DNA of 64,000 nucleotides from Nereocystis luetkeana (GCA_031213475.1 JARUPZ010000016.1:2723140-2787139), one strand, 5' to 3'; numbered from the stretch's first letter, positions 1-9,571 are shown. Numbers and translations are program-made. Notes: generated by a model not told the origin, from the sequence alone.

Positions 1-103
1 GTAGCGGGAAGGGGGGAGAAGAGCCTGCTATGTGACCCCGGATCTGAGTTACGAGTTGGAAGGAGAGAGAGAAGAAGATGTGCGAAGATAATGAATGGGA
101 TGG

Positions 104-140
<37 letters not shown>
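1..140 (+). mobile_element. tRNA-derived SINE, copy 1 (3' part, cut by window edge)
   Basis: This is the 3' half of the SINE family that is complete at 165-516 and 581-932: the same purine-rich segment (GGAAGGAGAGAGAGAAGAAG) followed by a poly(A) run at 103-140. The tRNA-like head lies outside the window. A short TA-rich stretch separates it from the next copy. Confidence 0.8.
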
Positions 141-153
<13 letters not shown>

Positions 154-164
154 ATATTTATAGA

Positions 165-489
165 GCCGGTCGCCCCGGTGGTTCAAGTGGTTAACCTCGA
201 ATTCTACTTGTTTGAGTCCTGGGTTCGAGCCCTAGGAGGGTCGGACATTGACTTTATTTGCAAAAATAAAAAAAAGGGATTCAATTGTTGAGAGCGCCTT
301 GCAGCGTGGGTAGGCACAATTCGATGCGAGTCGACGAGGGAAGAAAAGGCTGAAATCTTCTCGCGATAAAAATGAAGGCACGTACCGTAGCGGGAAGGGG
401 GTAGAAGAGCCTGCTATGTGACCCCGGATCTGAGTTACGAGTTGGAAGGAGAGAGAGAAGAAGATGTGCGAAGATAATGAATGGGATGG

Positions 490-516
<27 letters not shown>
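165..516 (+). mobile_element. tRNA-derived SINE, copy 2 (full length)
   Basis: A complete short interspersed element of about 325 bp plus a poly(A) tail at 490-516. The head has an RNA polymerase III box A (TGGTTCAAGTGG, 179-190) and box B (GGTTCGAGCCC, 222-232) with 43 bases between their starts, the spacing of a tRNA gene. The sequence around box B folds as a tRNA T-arm. A tRNA-unrelated body follows and ends in poly(A), the signature of LINE-dependent retroposition. It encodes no protein. The LINE supplying the machinery is unknown; the relic at 3668 is a neighbour but shared 3' sequence is not evident. Confidence 0.85.
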
Positions 517-520
<4 letters not shown>

Positions 521-580
521 GAGAGAGATAGATGTCGACGGATAGAAAGAACGGTTTAATGTGAAGAACACACACACACA
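517..580 (-). repeat. Dispersed repeat D, fragment
   Basis: This carries the reverse complement of the D family core (GTCGAC...GAAAGAACGG...TTAATGTGAAGAACACACAC), also seen at 2913, 6170, 6598 and 10590. SINE copy 3 begins directly after its CA run. Confidence 0.65.
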
Positions 581-904
581 GCCGGTCGCCCCGGTGGTTC
601 AAGTGGTTAACCTCGAATTCTACTTGTTTGAGTCCTGGGTTCGAGCCCTAGGAGGGTCGGACTTTGACTTTATTTGCAAAAATAAAAAAAGGGATTCAAT
701 TGTTGAGAGCGCCTTGCAGCGTGGGTAGGCACAATTCGATGCGAGTCGACGAGGGAAGAAAAGGCTGAAATCTTCTCGCGATAAAAATGAAGGCACGTAC
801 CGTAGCGGGAAGGGGGGAGAAGAGCCTGCTATGTGACCCCGGATCTGAGTTACGAGTTGGAAGGAGAGAGAGAAGAAGATGTGCGAAGATAATGAATGGG
901 ATGG

Positions 905-932
<28 letters not shown>
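581..932 (+). mobile_element. tRNA-derived SINE, copy 3 (full length)
   Basis: Nearly identical to copy 2: box A and box B in the first 70 bases, the same body, and a poly(A) tail at 905-932. It sits at the end of a CA run of repeat D. The close match to copy 2 suggests recent insertion or local duplication. Confidence 0.85.
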
Positions 933-935
<3 letters not shown>

Positions 936-1317
936 GAGCTCGGTGGTCATGAAACTACGACACAGGGGAAACTACGCAGAGTAGTTGTAGTAGTAGTAGA
1001 AGTAGAAGCAAAGTAGAGAGCAGTGTAATGCCAATCAATGCCATGCACGTTCGTACCTGGTACAGGATATGGTACTCCTGTACGACAGGCACAACGTACG
1101 CATTCCATATCAGAGAGGAAAATCGAATGGAGAAAATCCGGAAAAAAGAGCAACATTCCACTGTTTTTTTTGCCGTCTATACTCTGCTTTTACTGGGTAA
1201 TAAAAACAGCTCTGCTTTCTACTGCGTAATAAAAACTGCTATTATTTGATATTAACACTAATAGCAGTGTACTTACTACCTGGTATTAAGTAAGTACTGA
1301 TGTATGTAGTTAGTGTA
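933..1317. other. No gene seen
   Basis: Unique-looking AT-rich DNA with GTA/TAG-rich stretches and two copies of the word ACCTGGTA (near 1046 and 1274). Nothing coding is supported. Confidence 0.5.
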
Positions 1318-1412
1318 GAATCGCTGTAGTTTTGTGAGTACAGAGAGAGCTGGTATATCTCTGGGATTGAAGGATTGCCACGGACGCTGGTTGTTGTGTT
1401 GGATGCCCACGG
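1318..1412 (-). repeat. Dispersed repeat D, diverged copy
   Basis: It matches the D family segment also found at 6268-6386 and 10620-10734: GTAGTTTTGTGA, then a TCTCT...GGATTGAAG block, then CACGGAC...TGGTTGTG. It is more diverged than the 6 kb copies and lacks the CA-rich end. Confidence 0.6.
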
Positions 1413-1544
1413 TCAGATATATTGCGTAGCGAGAACACACACTGATACAGCAGCGTGTGTTTCCCCCCCACCCCATACCAAGTATATAACACGAGCATTC
1501 GCCCTCCTTTTCTCCCTCCATCCTTTTATTACCAAAACTGCTGC

Positions 1545-1554
1545 TTGCTGCTGC

Positions 1555-1585
<31 letters not shown>

Positions 1586-1596
1586 GCAGTAGTAGC

Positions 1597-1625
<29 letters not shown>
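1545..1625. repeat. Trinucleotide microsatellite (TTG/TAG)n
   Basis: A tract of CTG/TTG repeats passes into AGT/TAG repeats. Long open frames across it encode only homopolymers and are not genes. Confidence 0.9.
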
Positions 1626-1627
<2 letters not shown>

Positions 1628-1628
<1 letters not shown>

Positions 1629-1893
1629 CTCTGATCCGGGGTCACATAGTCGGCTCTTATCCCCCCTCCCCGCTACGTACGGTTCTGGCCTTACACACAT
1701 TTTTATCGCGAGAACACCGCTGTAGCACTTTCTTTCTTGCCTCGCGGCCTCCTGTCGAATTATGCCTACACACGCCCCGAAGAAGGCGCTCCATGACAGC
1801 AGCCATAAAAAGGTGGTTCTTTTTTGTTTTCGCAAATCAAGTAAAAATCTTCCCACGATGGGATTCGAACTCACGAGCGGGCACCAAAATCCT
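1628..1893 (-). mobile_element. tRNA-derived SINE, old diverged copy
   Basis: In reverse orientation it holds the same order of blocks as the young SINEs: box B-like GGATTCGAACTC on this strand near 1860, a CGCAAAT block, the GTCGAATT/GCCTACAC block, TTTTTATCGCGAGAA and GGGGTCACATAG. Many substitutions mark it as an older insertion. The 3' end runs into the (TAG)n tract, which may replace the original poly(A). Confidence 0.65.
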
Positions 1894-1901
1894 ACAACTA
1901 C

Positions 1902-2015
1902 TACGACGGGGGACCATAGTAAATAGGACCAAGTATTGCTGTCAATAGTAAAAATAGGGAAATGTATAGGTTTTTGTTTGTACCGCAGGTCCTATTAACT
2001 ATGGTCCCCCGTAGT
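1902..2015. mobile_element. MITE family A, copy 1 (Tc1/mariner-like)
   Basis: Inverted ends CGGGGGACCATAGT and ACTATGGTCCCCCG enclose an AT-rich centre containing GGACCAA and TTGTACCGCAGGTCC. It is about 114 bp and has no coding capacity. The family is defined best by the copies at 9656, 12708 and 25162. Confidence 0.85.
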
Positions 2016-2284
2016 ACTAGTGCTTGGTAATATTATTATTATGAGCTGCCATCCGACAATGCAGATGATGTGTAGTGTTCTAAAAAACGACAATTTAATT
2101 AATAACAGAAAGCAAGTAAGTGCGTAATATTCACGTTGAATGGTGCCATTCTAGGCGATGAAAAGCTTTCATCACCAGGATTATGTGAACAACGTAGTTA
2201 GCTACAAATCTAGAGGGAGAAGAAACCACACCATCCATGATGTACCACGGTTTGAACAACCACACAGCTGCAGCACAGAGCAGC
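2016..2284. other. No gene seen
   Basis: AT-rich DNA with no repeat family or coding segment I recognise. Confidence 0.5.
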
Positions 2285-2460
2285 AGCAAGCAGCAGCAAG
2301 CAGCAGCAGCACGATATAAGTGGCGCCGAGAGGTTGCAATAATAGTAGCAGTAGCAGCAGTAGCAGTAGCAATAGTAGCAGTAGCAGTAGCAGTAGTAGT
2401 CGTGGTATAGGTAATACTATTGCTATTAATAGTATTATAGTATTAATACTATTAGTAGTG
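2285..2460. repeat. AGC/AGT trinucleotide microsatellite cluster
   Basis: Imperfect CAG, AGT and AAT triplet runs lie at 2280-2310 and 2337-2460. The leucine-rich open frame on the minus strand is a by-product. Confidence 0.85.
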
Positions 2461-2912
2461 ATGAAGTAGAATAATTGATCGTGGCGGCGGCAGCGTAAGA
2501 GTAGTGTGGGCGGGACGTCGACGCAGCGACGGCGAGCCCCCGCCTCCAAAGACAGAAAAGGATAAAAACCCAAACTGTAAAAAAATGTAAAATCAAAGCG
2601 AAGAAAAATCAATCGATCTTTTTTTACGACAACCACAACTAACTAACTGAACAACAGCAAGCACCCGCAGTGATCGCTGCAACTCGCGTGTACACTATTG
2701 ATAACTGCTGTGAGGTACACCGCCATGCACACGCGTGTACACTAACTGTCGGTTATACTGCTGTGAGTGTACACCGCCATGCGACGAGTATAGGATATAT
2801 ATGCACTGCTGTTTGTTGTGATCTGTCAACTTCCACCTCCAGCCTCTGGTAATAAAAATGGATAAACTATACCGTTCGCGTTACACAACGAGTACAACAG
2901 CACGTATATAGT
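2461..2912. other. No gene; short imperfect duplication
   Basis: At 2690-2800 a block with TACACCGCCATGC and GTGTACACTA...CTGTGAG is present twice, about 65 bases apart. Otherwise nothing is supported. Confidence 0.45.
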
Positions 2913-3050
2913 GTGTGTGTGTTCTTCACATTAAACCGTTCTTTCTACCCGTCGACACCCAGCACAACCAGTGTCCGTGCCGATTCTCCAACCCTAGAAG
3001 AGATACAAGTTACCAGGTATGTGGTCATTACGTACGTACAACAAGTAAAA
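2913..3050 (+). repeat. Dispersed repeat D, plus-strand copy
   Basis: It begins GTGTTCTTCACATTAAACCG, continues through CCCGTCGACACCCAGCACAA and a CGATTCTCCAACCCTAGAAG block, and ends in GTGGTCA. It is the forward version of the copies at 6170-6386 and 6598-6745. SINE copy 4 follows after about 30 bases. Confidence 0.7.
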
Positions 3051-3077
3051 ATAGTGGGATACATGCCTGGTATGTAT

Positions 3078-3422
3078 CGCCTCGCTCGGTGGTTCAAGTG
3101 GTTAACCTCGAATTCTACTTGTGTTTGAGTCCTGGGTTCGAGCCCCAGGTGGGTCGGACATTTGACTTTATTTGCAAAAATAAAAATAAAAAAGGATTCA
3201 ATTGTTGAGAGCGCCTTGCAGGCACAATTCGATGCGAGTCGACGAGGGAAGAAAAAGGCTGAAATCTTCTCGCGATAGAAATGAAGGCACGTACCGCAGC
3301 GGGAAGGGGGGAGAAGAGCCTGCTATGTGACCCCGGATCTGAGTTACGAGTTGGAAGGAGAGAGAGAAGAAGATGGGCGAAGATAATAAATGGGATGAGC
3401 AAAAAAAAAACAAAAAAAAAAA
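3078..3422 (+). mobile_element. tRNA-derived SINE, copy 4 (full length)
   Basis: The head carries box A (TGGTTCAAGTGG, about 3090-3101) and box B (GGTTCGAGCCC). Here the T-arm is perfect: CTGGG, loop TTCGAGC, CCCAG. The body matches copies 2 and 3, apart from loss of GCGTGGGTAG after GCCTTGCAG, and ends in interrupted poly(A) at 3401-3422. Confidence 0.85.
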
Positions 3423-3459
3423 CGATGACTGACATGGTATCGCAATCGCATTGTCAACT

Positions 3460-3667
3460 CTTTTTTTTTTTTTTTTTTTTTTGCTCATCCCATTTATTAT
3501 ATTCGCCCATCTTCTTCTCTCTGTCCTTCCAACTCGTAACTCAGATCCGGGGTCACATAGCAGGCTCTTCTCCCCCCTTCCCGCTACGGTACGTGCCTTC
3601 ATTTCTATCGCGAGAAGATTTCAGCCATTTTCTTCCCTCGTCGACTCGCATCGAATTGTGCCTACCC
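3460..3667 (-). mobile_element. tRNA-derived SINE, copy 5 (5'-truncated)
   Basis: The inverted SINE starts with poly(T) at 3460-3482 and stops inside the body at the TGCCTACC block, so the Pol III head is missing. Its 5'-truncated end abuts the LINE reverse-transcriptase sequence at 3668. With copy 4 it forms a tail-to-tail pair 37 bases apart. Confidence 0.8.
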
Positions 3668-5513
3668 TCTCGGGCCAGATGGTCTCCCGGTCGAACTGCT
3701 AAAAATCGACCACCCGGCATTCGCCCAGTGCTTTCACAACATCCTTGTCAATGTTTGGTCAACAGGAGAAGTCCCTCAGCAATGGAAAGATGCGACCATC
3801 AAGGTCCTTCACAAAAATAAGGATCGAACTGACTGCAACAACTACAGAGGGATTTCGCTTGTTGCCCACGCAGGCAAAGTGTTGTTGAAAATCGTCGCGT
3901 CCCGCCTCAGCAACTACTTACTGCGAGACCGAGGAACTGCTCCCTGAGGAACAGTGCGGCTTCCGCCCCGCACGATCAACGATTGATATATATGTTGTTC
4001 GTCGTGCGCCGGCTGCAAGAGCTCGGACGACAGAGGAAAATCCCCTTATACGTGTGCTTCATCGATCTGCAGAAAGCGTACGACTCTGTCGACCTAGAGC
4101 TGTTTTGGAAGGTACTCACACGCTTTGGCGTACCAACCAAGATGCTGAGAATTGTCCGTAATTTCCACGATGACATGCGGGCTCGCGTGCGTACTGATGA
4201 CGGCGAGCACTCGGAATGGTGATGTCACGCGGGGGCTGCGGCGAGGCTGTGTACTATCACCGTTTCTGTTCAACGTATTCTTCGCTGCTGCGTTACACGT
4301 CGTATTAGTACGCTTCAGCCAAGACGAAGCCATCGTAAGGGATTTGGTCCAACCCAGTGAAGCTGGAGTAGTTCGAACAGGGAAGGAGGAGCCATTGGCG
4401 TGCGTGCGAAGGTCTGTATGGGGCATGTTGTACGCCGATGATGCAGGAATTGTCTCGAAGTCGGCTGAAGGGCTCGCGAAAATGATGACAGTCATCGTGA
4501 CTGTCTTCGAAGCAGCAGGCCTCACGGTGTCGGAAAAGAAGACAGAGACAATGGTCCTACAAATACCAGACCAGACAACCCTCGCACCACCGCTCGCCAT
4601 CGAAGCGGTAGGCCAGAGGTGTAAGCAGACGACCCAGTTCTTATACCTAGGCGGCGTTATCCACGAAAACGCTGCGCTCTCGCTCGAAATCGACCGACGG
4701 ATCCGCCTCATGCGAGCATGCCTCAAACGGTTCGGCCCGGAGTTGTATGATAGGACGATCGCCCCCCTTAGCCTTAAAGTCCGAATGCTGAAGGCCGAGG
4801 TGATTGAGACCCTGCTGTACGGGTGTGTGACGTGGACCCTCAGAGCGGAACACTTTGCCAAGCTTCGAACGGCTCACCACCAAGTCCTGCTGCGAATCAT
4901 TGGCTTCCAGCGCCGACTTCATACTGACCATGCCACCCTCTCGTATGCGAAGGCCCTCAAGATGACACGTTGCGAGAGCATCGAAACGACCATTCGTAAA
5001 CGGCGGCTTTTCTTTGCGGGGGGCGTGGCACGGCAAAGCAAGGGGCGATTACCCAGTCGGAAAATGTTCGGGACGATAGCTGGTGGGGAGAACCCGAGAC
5101 CAGGCGGACAGTGTAAGACTTGGCATAGATGCATAGTCGAAGACCTTAGGGAGTTCCGAGCCACCGAAGGGTCAACGGAAGTTGCCCCCTTGGTGTGTGG
5201 AGTCGAGACCGCGTTGTGGTCCACTGCAGCCAAAAAGGCGGGGAAGTGGTACCGGGGGATCCTTGAAGCAGCCGAACGGTTCATGGTGAGGTGGCACGAG
5301 GCTGAGGCTGAGATGAGTAGGCAACGCCGCGCATCCGCCGTGGATGGTGTCCAAGGGAACGGGGGTGGAGGGAGCAACAGGAGAAGTGGCAGAAAGCCCG
5401 ACCAAGGGAATGCGGAGAGGGGGCGGAACAGGAGGGGTAGAAGGGAAACGGCGGTAGACGAAAGTAGGAAGGAGATGGCAGACAGGGTAGCAAGGCACCA
5501 AGTCGACTAGGAA
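3668..5513 (+). pseudogene. LINE-type non-LTR retrotransposon reverse transcriptase (frameshifted relic)
   Basis: The three frames in succession show a reverse transcriptase of the LINE type. [12 protein letters not shown] segment and a [15 protein letters not shown] segment lie before 3930. After a frameshift come motif A (FIDLQKAYDSV, about 4057-4090) and RTDDG. After a second shift near 4215 come RGLRRGCVLSPFLFN and the catalytic YADD (4431-4442). The long final frame (4152-5510) continues with YLGGVI, the RIRLMRACLKRFG thumb-like region and a basic C-terminus. No endonuclease is visible upstream because the element starts at the SINE junction. The catalytic aspartates remain, but at least two frameshifts make it a pseudogene. 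A decayed antisense copy is at 50113-51170. The clade is not assigned. Confidence 0.85.
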
Positions 5514-5870
5514 GTAGAACACGACCATACTACTAGTGCTACCAACTGGTGCAGCTGGTTCGAACGTGGTCTTCCCTTGTCTCCTCGTCGTGTTGTTTTG
5601 TTTTTTTCTTTCTTGCGCTGACTCTCCGTGATTTTCATATTATTTTTTCTCTTCCTTTCCTGATTGATAAGCCGTACTGAAGGAGCCGTGTGGCGTGGTT
5701 GGAAGACGAACCTGCTCTGCTCGTTTCGTGTTGTCTGACGCCAAGGGGCTGGGTATAGTTGACGAACGCAGGGCGGAGACGGCAGTCTGGGTAGCAAGGT
5801 ACCAGGCGGATTAGCAGGGAGAACCTGGCTATACTACTCGTACCACAAACTGCTGCCGCCACCTGGAAGG
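5514..5870 (+). repeat. LINE 3' end with a second decayed copy of the tail
   Basis: Sequence around the LINE stop codon (GACGAA...GGAGA...GGCAGAC...GGGTAGCAAGG...ACTACTAG, 5455-5535) is repeated with changes at 5755-5850. The element therefore ends in two tandem tail copies, or an older 3' end of the same element lies next to it. The stretch between is pyrimidine-rich. Confidence 0.6.
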
Positions 5871-6169
5871 TGCTTTGGGCTTTGGTCTGCCCTTTTATTT
5901 TCCCTTTGTTATTTTTCGTTTGTTCTTTTTTCCTTGGTTCTTTGTCTTACTCTGTTTACAAGCAGTGGTGTTTTTGTTATTTTTTTCTTTTTTCCAGCTC
6001 GTTTTTTTTCAAGTGTTGGCCACCTCGCCTCCGGGGGGGGGGCACGACAGATTGTTTCTCCTAGTTTTTGCTTTCATTTTTTTTCTTTTTCTCTTTCGAT
6101 TTGTCTACTTTGTTTTTGTTTTCTTCTCTTTGGTTGTTTCTTTTCGTTTCACTATTCCACAGATTGTGT
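5871..6169. other. Pyrimidine-rich strand-asymmetric DNA, no gene
   Basis: The plus strand is strongly enriched in T with short C and G runs. Open frames here are phenylalanine-rich low-complexity translations and not credible genes. Confidence 0.55.
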
Positions 6170-6386
6170 ATGTCGTGCCTGTCGTATACAGTATGATGAC
6201 ATGGCTTTGCATTGCCCACTGCAGTGCTTACTGCATACCGGTACGTGGCAACGTAATATCTCTGTGGAGTAGCTTTGTGACCACAGAACTTGTATCTCTT
6301 CTAGGATTGGAGAATCGGCACTGACACTGGTTGTGCTGGATGTCGACGGGTAGAAATAACGGTTTAATGTGAAGAACACACACACA
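6170..6386 (-). repeat. Dispersed repeat D, long copy
   Basis: Blocks shared with 10395-10740: TGCCTGTC/TGCCTGCC, AGTATGATG, GCTTACTGCATA, ATATCTCTGTGG, GGATTGGAGAATCGGCAC, and the end GTTTAATGTGAAGAACACAC. A SINE fragment follows directly after the CA run. Confidence 0.7.
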
Positions 6387-6388
6387 GA

Positions 6389-6551
6389 CGCTGCAAGGGG
6401 CGCTCTCAACAACTGAATCCTTTGATTTTATTTTTGTTGATTTTATTTTTTGTAAATAAAATTCAAAAGTCCGACCCACTTGGGGCTCGAACCCAGGACT
6501 CAAACACAAGTAGAATTCTAGGTTAACCACTTGAACCACCGAGGCGACCGT
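6389..6551 (-). mobile_element. tRNA-derived SINE, copy 6 (3'-truncated)
   Basis: Inverted head portion of the SINE: box B appears as GGGCTCGAACCC and box A as CCACTTGAACCA on this strand. It stops at GCGCTCTC...GCTGCAAGG, so the 3' half and poly(A) are gone. Confidence 0.8.
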
Positions 6552-6597
6552 CTGCTTGTAATAAATATACCAGTAACTAGAAGTGGTGCGCACTATC

Positions 6598-6745
6598 TCT
6601 GTGGCGTAGTTTTGAGACCACAGAGCTTTTGCCTCTGTATAAGATTGAAGCATCGTCACAATGTCATGATGACACTGTTTGTGTTGCGCTGGGTGTCGAC
6701 GGGTAGAAAAGAACGGTTCAATACGGAGAAACACACACACGCGTA
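6598..6745 (-). repeat. Dispersed repeat D, copy
   Basis: This repeats the 6268-6386 order: CTCTGTGGCGTAGTTTTGAG, GATTGAAGCATCG, TGGGTGTCGACGGGTAGAAA, GAACGGTT and a CACACACAC end. Confidence 0.7.
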
Positions 6746-7509
6746 CTATTGTACAAAGAGTCGTACGTGCCAGGTACGCTGTTTGTTTTTTTTCCGACTC
6801 AGTATATTCCGTCGCTTGTTTTTCCGAAAACCTGTTAATCCCGCCCCAGAATTATTGCGTGTTGTGCGTCCCACCCACTATTCCGACCACGGGCTTGGAC
6901 AGCTCTTCTCACACACCTGGCGTACGGGATTAGCCAATTTTAGTTTTTTCAACATTTGACGAGCGTATGGGCGAAAAGGTGGCTCTTGCAGGACAACCGA
7001 CAACTGACGATTTCGAAAACTCGTAAGCCAAACGCTTCATCTCGCCCATGCGTGAGTTCGATAAGACTGTTATTGGTAGTTTTTTCGAGAAATCGATATT
7101 CCGTGAGATATTCATCATTTTTCCACAATTTCGGATTTTGGACGGTTTTGGCCAGTCTTGACGTTTGAAAACAGAAATGCACTTGTTGTTGCATGATTAC
7201 TTGTTAATAGTGCGGAAGATTATTTTCGTTATAATTTTCGGCATTGATTGGTCTTGTTTTTGCGATCACGAACAAACCTCGGTAATGGGGGATTGGGAGG
7301 AAAACCTCAGACCCCGGATCTTCAGTGATAGGGAGAGAGGAATGGCGAAGAAAATAAATACCTGGTACGTACGTAATTTTTATGTATATACGTACGAGGA
7401 AGAGCTAAAATAACAAAAAAAACATACCACACAGGTGGGAACAGCAGAGTACTTCGTACGTACTCTCACGTATCAGGTATGACGTGTTCACGCATTTCAC
7501 GGATAATAC
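6746..7509. other. No recognisable gene
   Basis: Open frames of about 60-140 codons exist on both strands around 6930-7170 but show no domain I know and no clear splice structure. Copies of ACCTGGTA occur near 7361. Confidence 0.4.
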
Positions 7510-7625
7510 TATTACGGGCGACCATAATTAATACCAGGTAGGACCAAATATTGTTAGTATAAATTGTTAAATACACAGGTTTTTATGTATTCCACAGGTC
7601 CTATTAACTATGGTCCCCCGTAATA
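7510..7625. mobile_element. MITE family A, copy 2
   Basis: Ends ATTACGGGCGACCATA and TATGGTCCCCCGTAAT enclose the typical centre (ACCAAATATTGTTAG...GTTTTTATGTAT). The left arm contains an extra ACCAGGTA word. Confidence 0.85.
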
Positions 7626-7978
7626 TTAATATTAATCATGTACCAGGTACGAAGTATAGGAAAATTAAGGGCAAATACCAAGATTAGTTGTACCTCATCC
7701 GTTAGAGCCAAAATCAGGTACGCATTAAAACCAAGTGAAAAACGCGCGCCACGGACGGTGTTGTGTCCATGAAAGTCGGCGAAAAAATGAAGCGTGCCAC
7801 ATGCCCTCCAAAATCTAAATCGTTTAGTTTTTTTTAGAGTGTAAATAGCACGGGCTTCACTTGGACCTGCAGAGAGTCACTATTACAAGGCTTCGTTTGT
7901 TTTGCCACGGCGGGGGCGCCAACAAGAGTATTTACTCTCGCGCCCCCCCCCGTTGGCAGCTCTAAATCTTCTAGACCG
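7626..7978. other. No gene seen
   Basis: Unassigned DNA. One ACCAGGTA word lies near 7640 and a short C run near 7943. Confidence 0.45.
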
Positions 7979-8082
7979 TCCTCGCGGAACCGCCTGCTCG
8001 GCATGAAATTATCTTGCAGTACCAAACCTGAGACCACCTCGACGCGGGGTGGTGCAGAGCGCCGACAACGACCATGGTGCTG

Positions 8083-8088
<6 letters not shown>
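7979..8088. repeat. 110-bp direct repeat, left copy
   Basis: The 110 bases starting TCCTCGCGGAACCGCC and ending GTGCTGTATATA recur at 8471-8580 with a single difference that I can see (GCC/GCA). The two copies bracket an inverted SINE and a TA run. Confidence 0.9.

Positions 8089-8132
<44 letters not shown>
8083..8132. repeat. (TA)n microsatellite
   Basis: About 50 bases of alternating TA occupy the place where the SINE poly(A) tail should be. Confidence 0.9.
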
Positions 8133-8137
<5 letters not shown>

Positions 8138-8466
8138 TCATCCCTTTTATTATCTTCGCCCATCTTCTTCCCTCTCTCCTTCCATCTCGTAACTCAGATC
8201 CGGGGTCACATAGCAGGCTCTTCTTCCCCCTTCCCGCTACGGTACGTGCCTTCATTTTTATCGCGAGAAGATTTCAGCCTTTTTCTTCCCTCGTCGACTC
8301 GCATCGAATTGTGCCTACCCACGCTGCAAGGCGCTCTCAACAATTGAATCCTTTTGATTTTGATTTTTGCAAATAAAGTCAAAGTCCGACCCACCTAGGG
8401 CTCGAACCCAGGACTCAAACACAAGTAGAATTCGAGGTTAACCACTTGAACCACTGGGGCGACCGT
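8133..8466 (-). mobile_element. tRNA-derived SINE, copy 7 (full length, inverted)
   Basis: Complete inverted SINE from TTTGCTCATCCC (3' end) to the head with box B and box A complements (GGGCTCGAACCC and CCACTTGAACCA, about 8398-8455). The tail is a TA run rather than poly(T). It is bracketed by the 110-bp direct repeats. Confidence 0.85.
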
Positions 8467-8470
8467 TAAA

Positions 8471-8580
8471 TCCTCGCGGAACCGCCTGCTCGGCATGAAA
8501 TTATCTTGCAGTACCAAACCTGAGACCACCTCGACGCGGGGTGGTGCAGAGCGCAGACAACGACCATGGTGCTGTATATA
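8471..8580. repeat. 110-bp direct repeat, right copy
   Basis: Second copy of the repeat at 7979-8088, starting within a few bases of the SINE 5' end. Confidence 0.9.
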
Positions 8581-9365
8581 AACCGCTGTGACCATACATC
8601 TCGTAGCAGGTTAGAAAACAACACACAGCAGGACAGCAGGACACATCAAAACAACTAGCTGGTATTTAATAACTGAAGCACGTCGCACACCCCAAAGAAG
8701 AAAAAAAGTGAACCAGCATGCATATGTAAATACTTCCTTTCACGTACAACGTACGAGTACAGAGTTTATACGTTAATAGAGAACAATTCCAACCGAGGGA
8801 GGGCAGACGCATACGGAGAGAAACAACAGAGTGTACGTATAGTCTCTCTGATTGGTTCAAAGTTGGCCAAAATCAGTTAAAAGCTAGACAGAGTAGAAAA
8901 AAACAGGTACACCTTCGCCAAAATCAGTTACAATGTCAGCCTGGCCAATATCCTGGGGTGTGTTTTGCACTTGTTTTTAGCATGCAACTGATTTTGGCCG
9001 AAAAATGGCCAGGCATACCTGATTTTGCCAAAAACCCTAATATTAATGCTTCGATTGATCGACGTGGAATTAATACCAGGTACCTGGTATTATTTTCACT
9101 TACCTGTACCTGGTATCGTTTCTGCCCACTTTTTTTGCAGTAAATACTTCAGGTCCGAATATCAAAACCGAATGGCTACGACGTGCGAGTACCTACTGCC
9201 ACCTGCTGTGTACCTCGTATGACACGACACGACGAGTCCAATCTTCTTCCTGGTGCTATTACTATCGTTGTAGCATGCCTGGTGCTCGGCACCCAGGCAT
9301 CATCGCCATTTTTCCGATGCCCAAGGCATCCGGGGCCTTCCGGCATGCCTGACTTCAGGACTCAA
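8581..9365. other. No gene; loose inverted repeat at 8867-9035
   Basis: The word GGCCAAAATCAGTT occurs near 8868 and, as GCCAAAATCAGTT, near 8918, and its complement AACTGATTTTGGCC near 8987. This may be a decayed MITE. Several ACCTGGTA words cluster at 9072-9110, two of them fused as a palindrome. Confidence 0.4.
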
Positions 9366-9571
9366 CTATTACGGGGGGATATAGTAAATACGACCAAATA
9401 TCGTTATTACGGGGGGGCATAGTTAACAGGACCAAATATTGTCAGTAATAATGGGTAAATATGTAGGTGTTTATGTTTACCATAGGTCCTGTTAACTACG
9501 GTCCCCCGTAATAGTAAAAACAGGTCAATGCATAGGTTTTTGTTTGTACCATAGGTCGGCCCCCCGTAATG
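9366..9571. mobile_element. MITE family A, copy 3 (outer element, interrupted)
   Basis: The left part (TATTACGGGGGG to CCAAATATCGTTA) and right part (GTAAAAACAGG to GGCCCCCCGTAA) make one family A element split by a second copy. Rejoining at one TA gives the usual centre of the family. Confidence 0.85.
9404..9513. mobile_element. MITE family A, copy 4 (nested inside copy 3)
   Basis: It has complete ends TTACGGGGGGGCATAG and CTACGGTCCCCCGTAA, flanked on both sides by TA. The uninterrupted family sequence has only one TA at this point, so the nested copy shows a TA target duplication. Confidence 0.88.

Noticed and set aside
165..240. Functional tRNA gene
   Set aside because: Box A, box B and a T-arm are present, but the segment recurs many times fused to the same body and poly(A) tail, and no complete cloverleaf acceptor stem is clear. 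It is a SINE head.
4094..5377. Minus-strand open frames of 120-255 codons
   Set aside because: They are antisense shadows of the LINE reverse transcriptase, whose motifs are on the plus strand.
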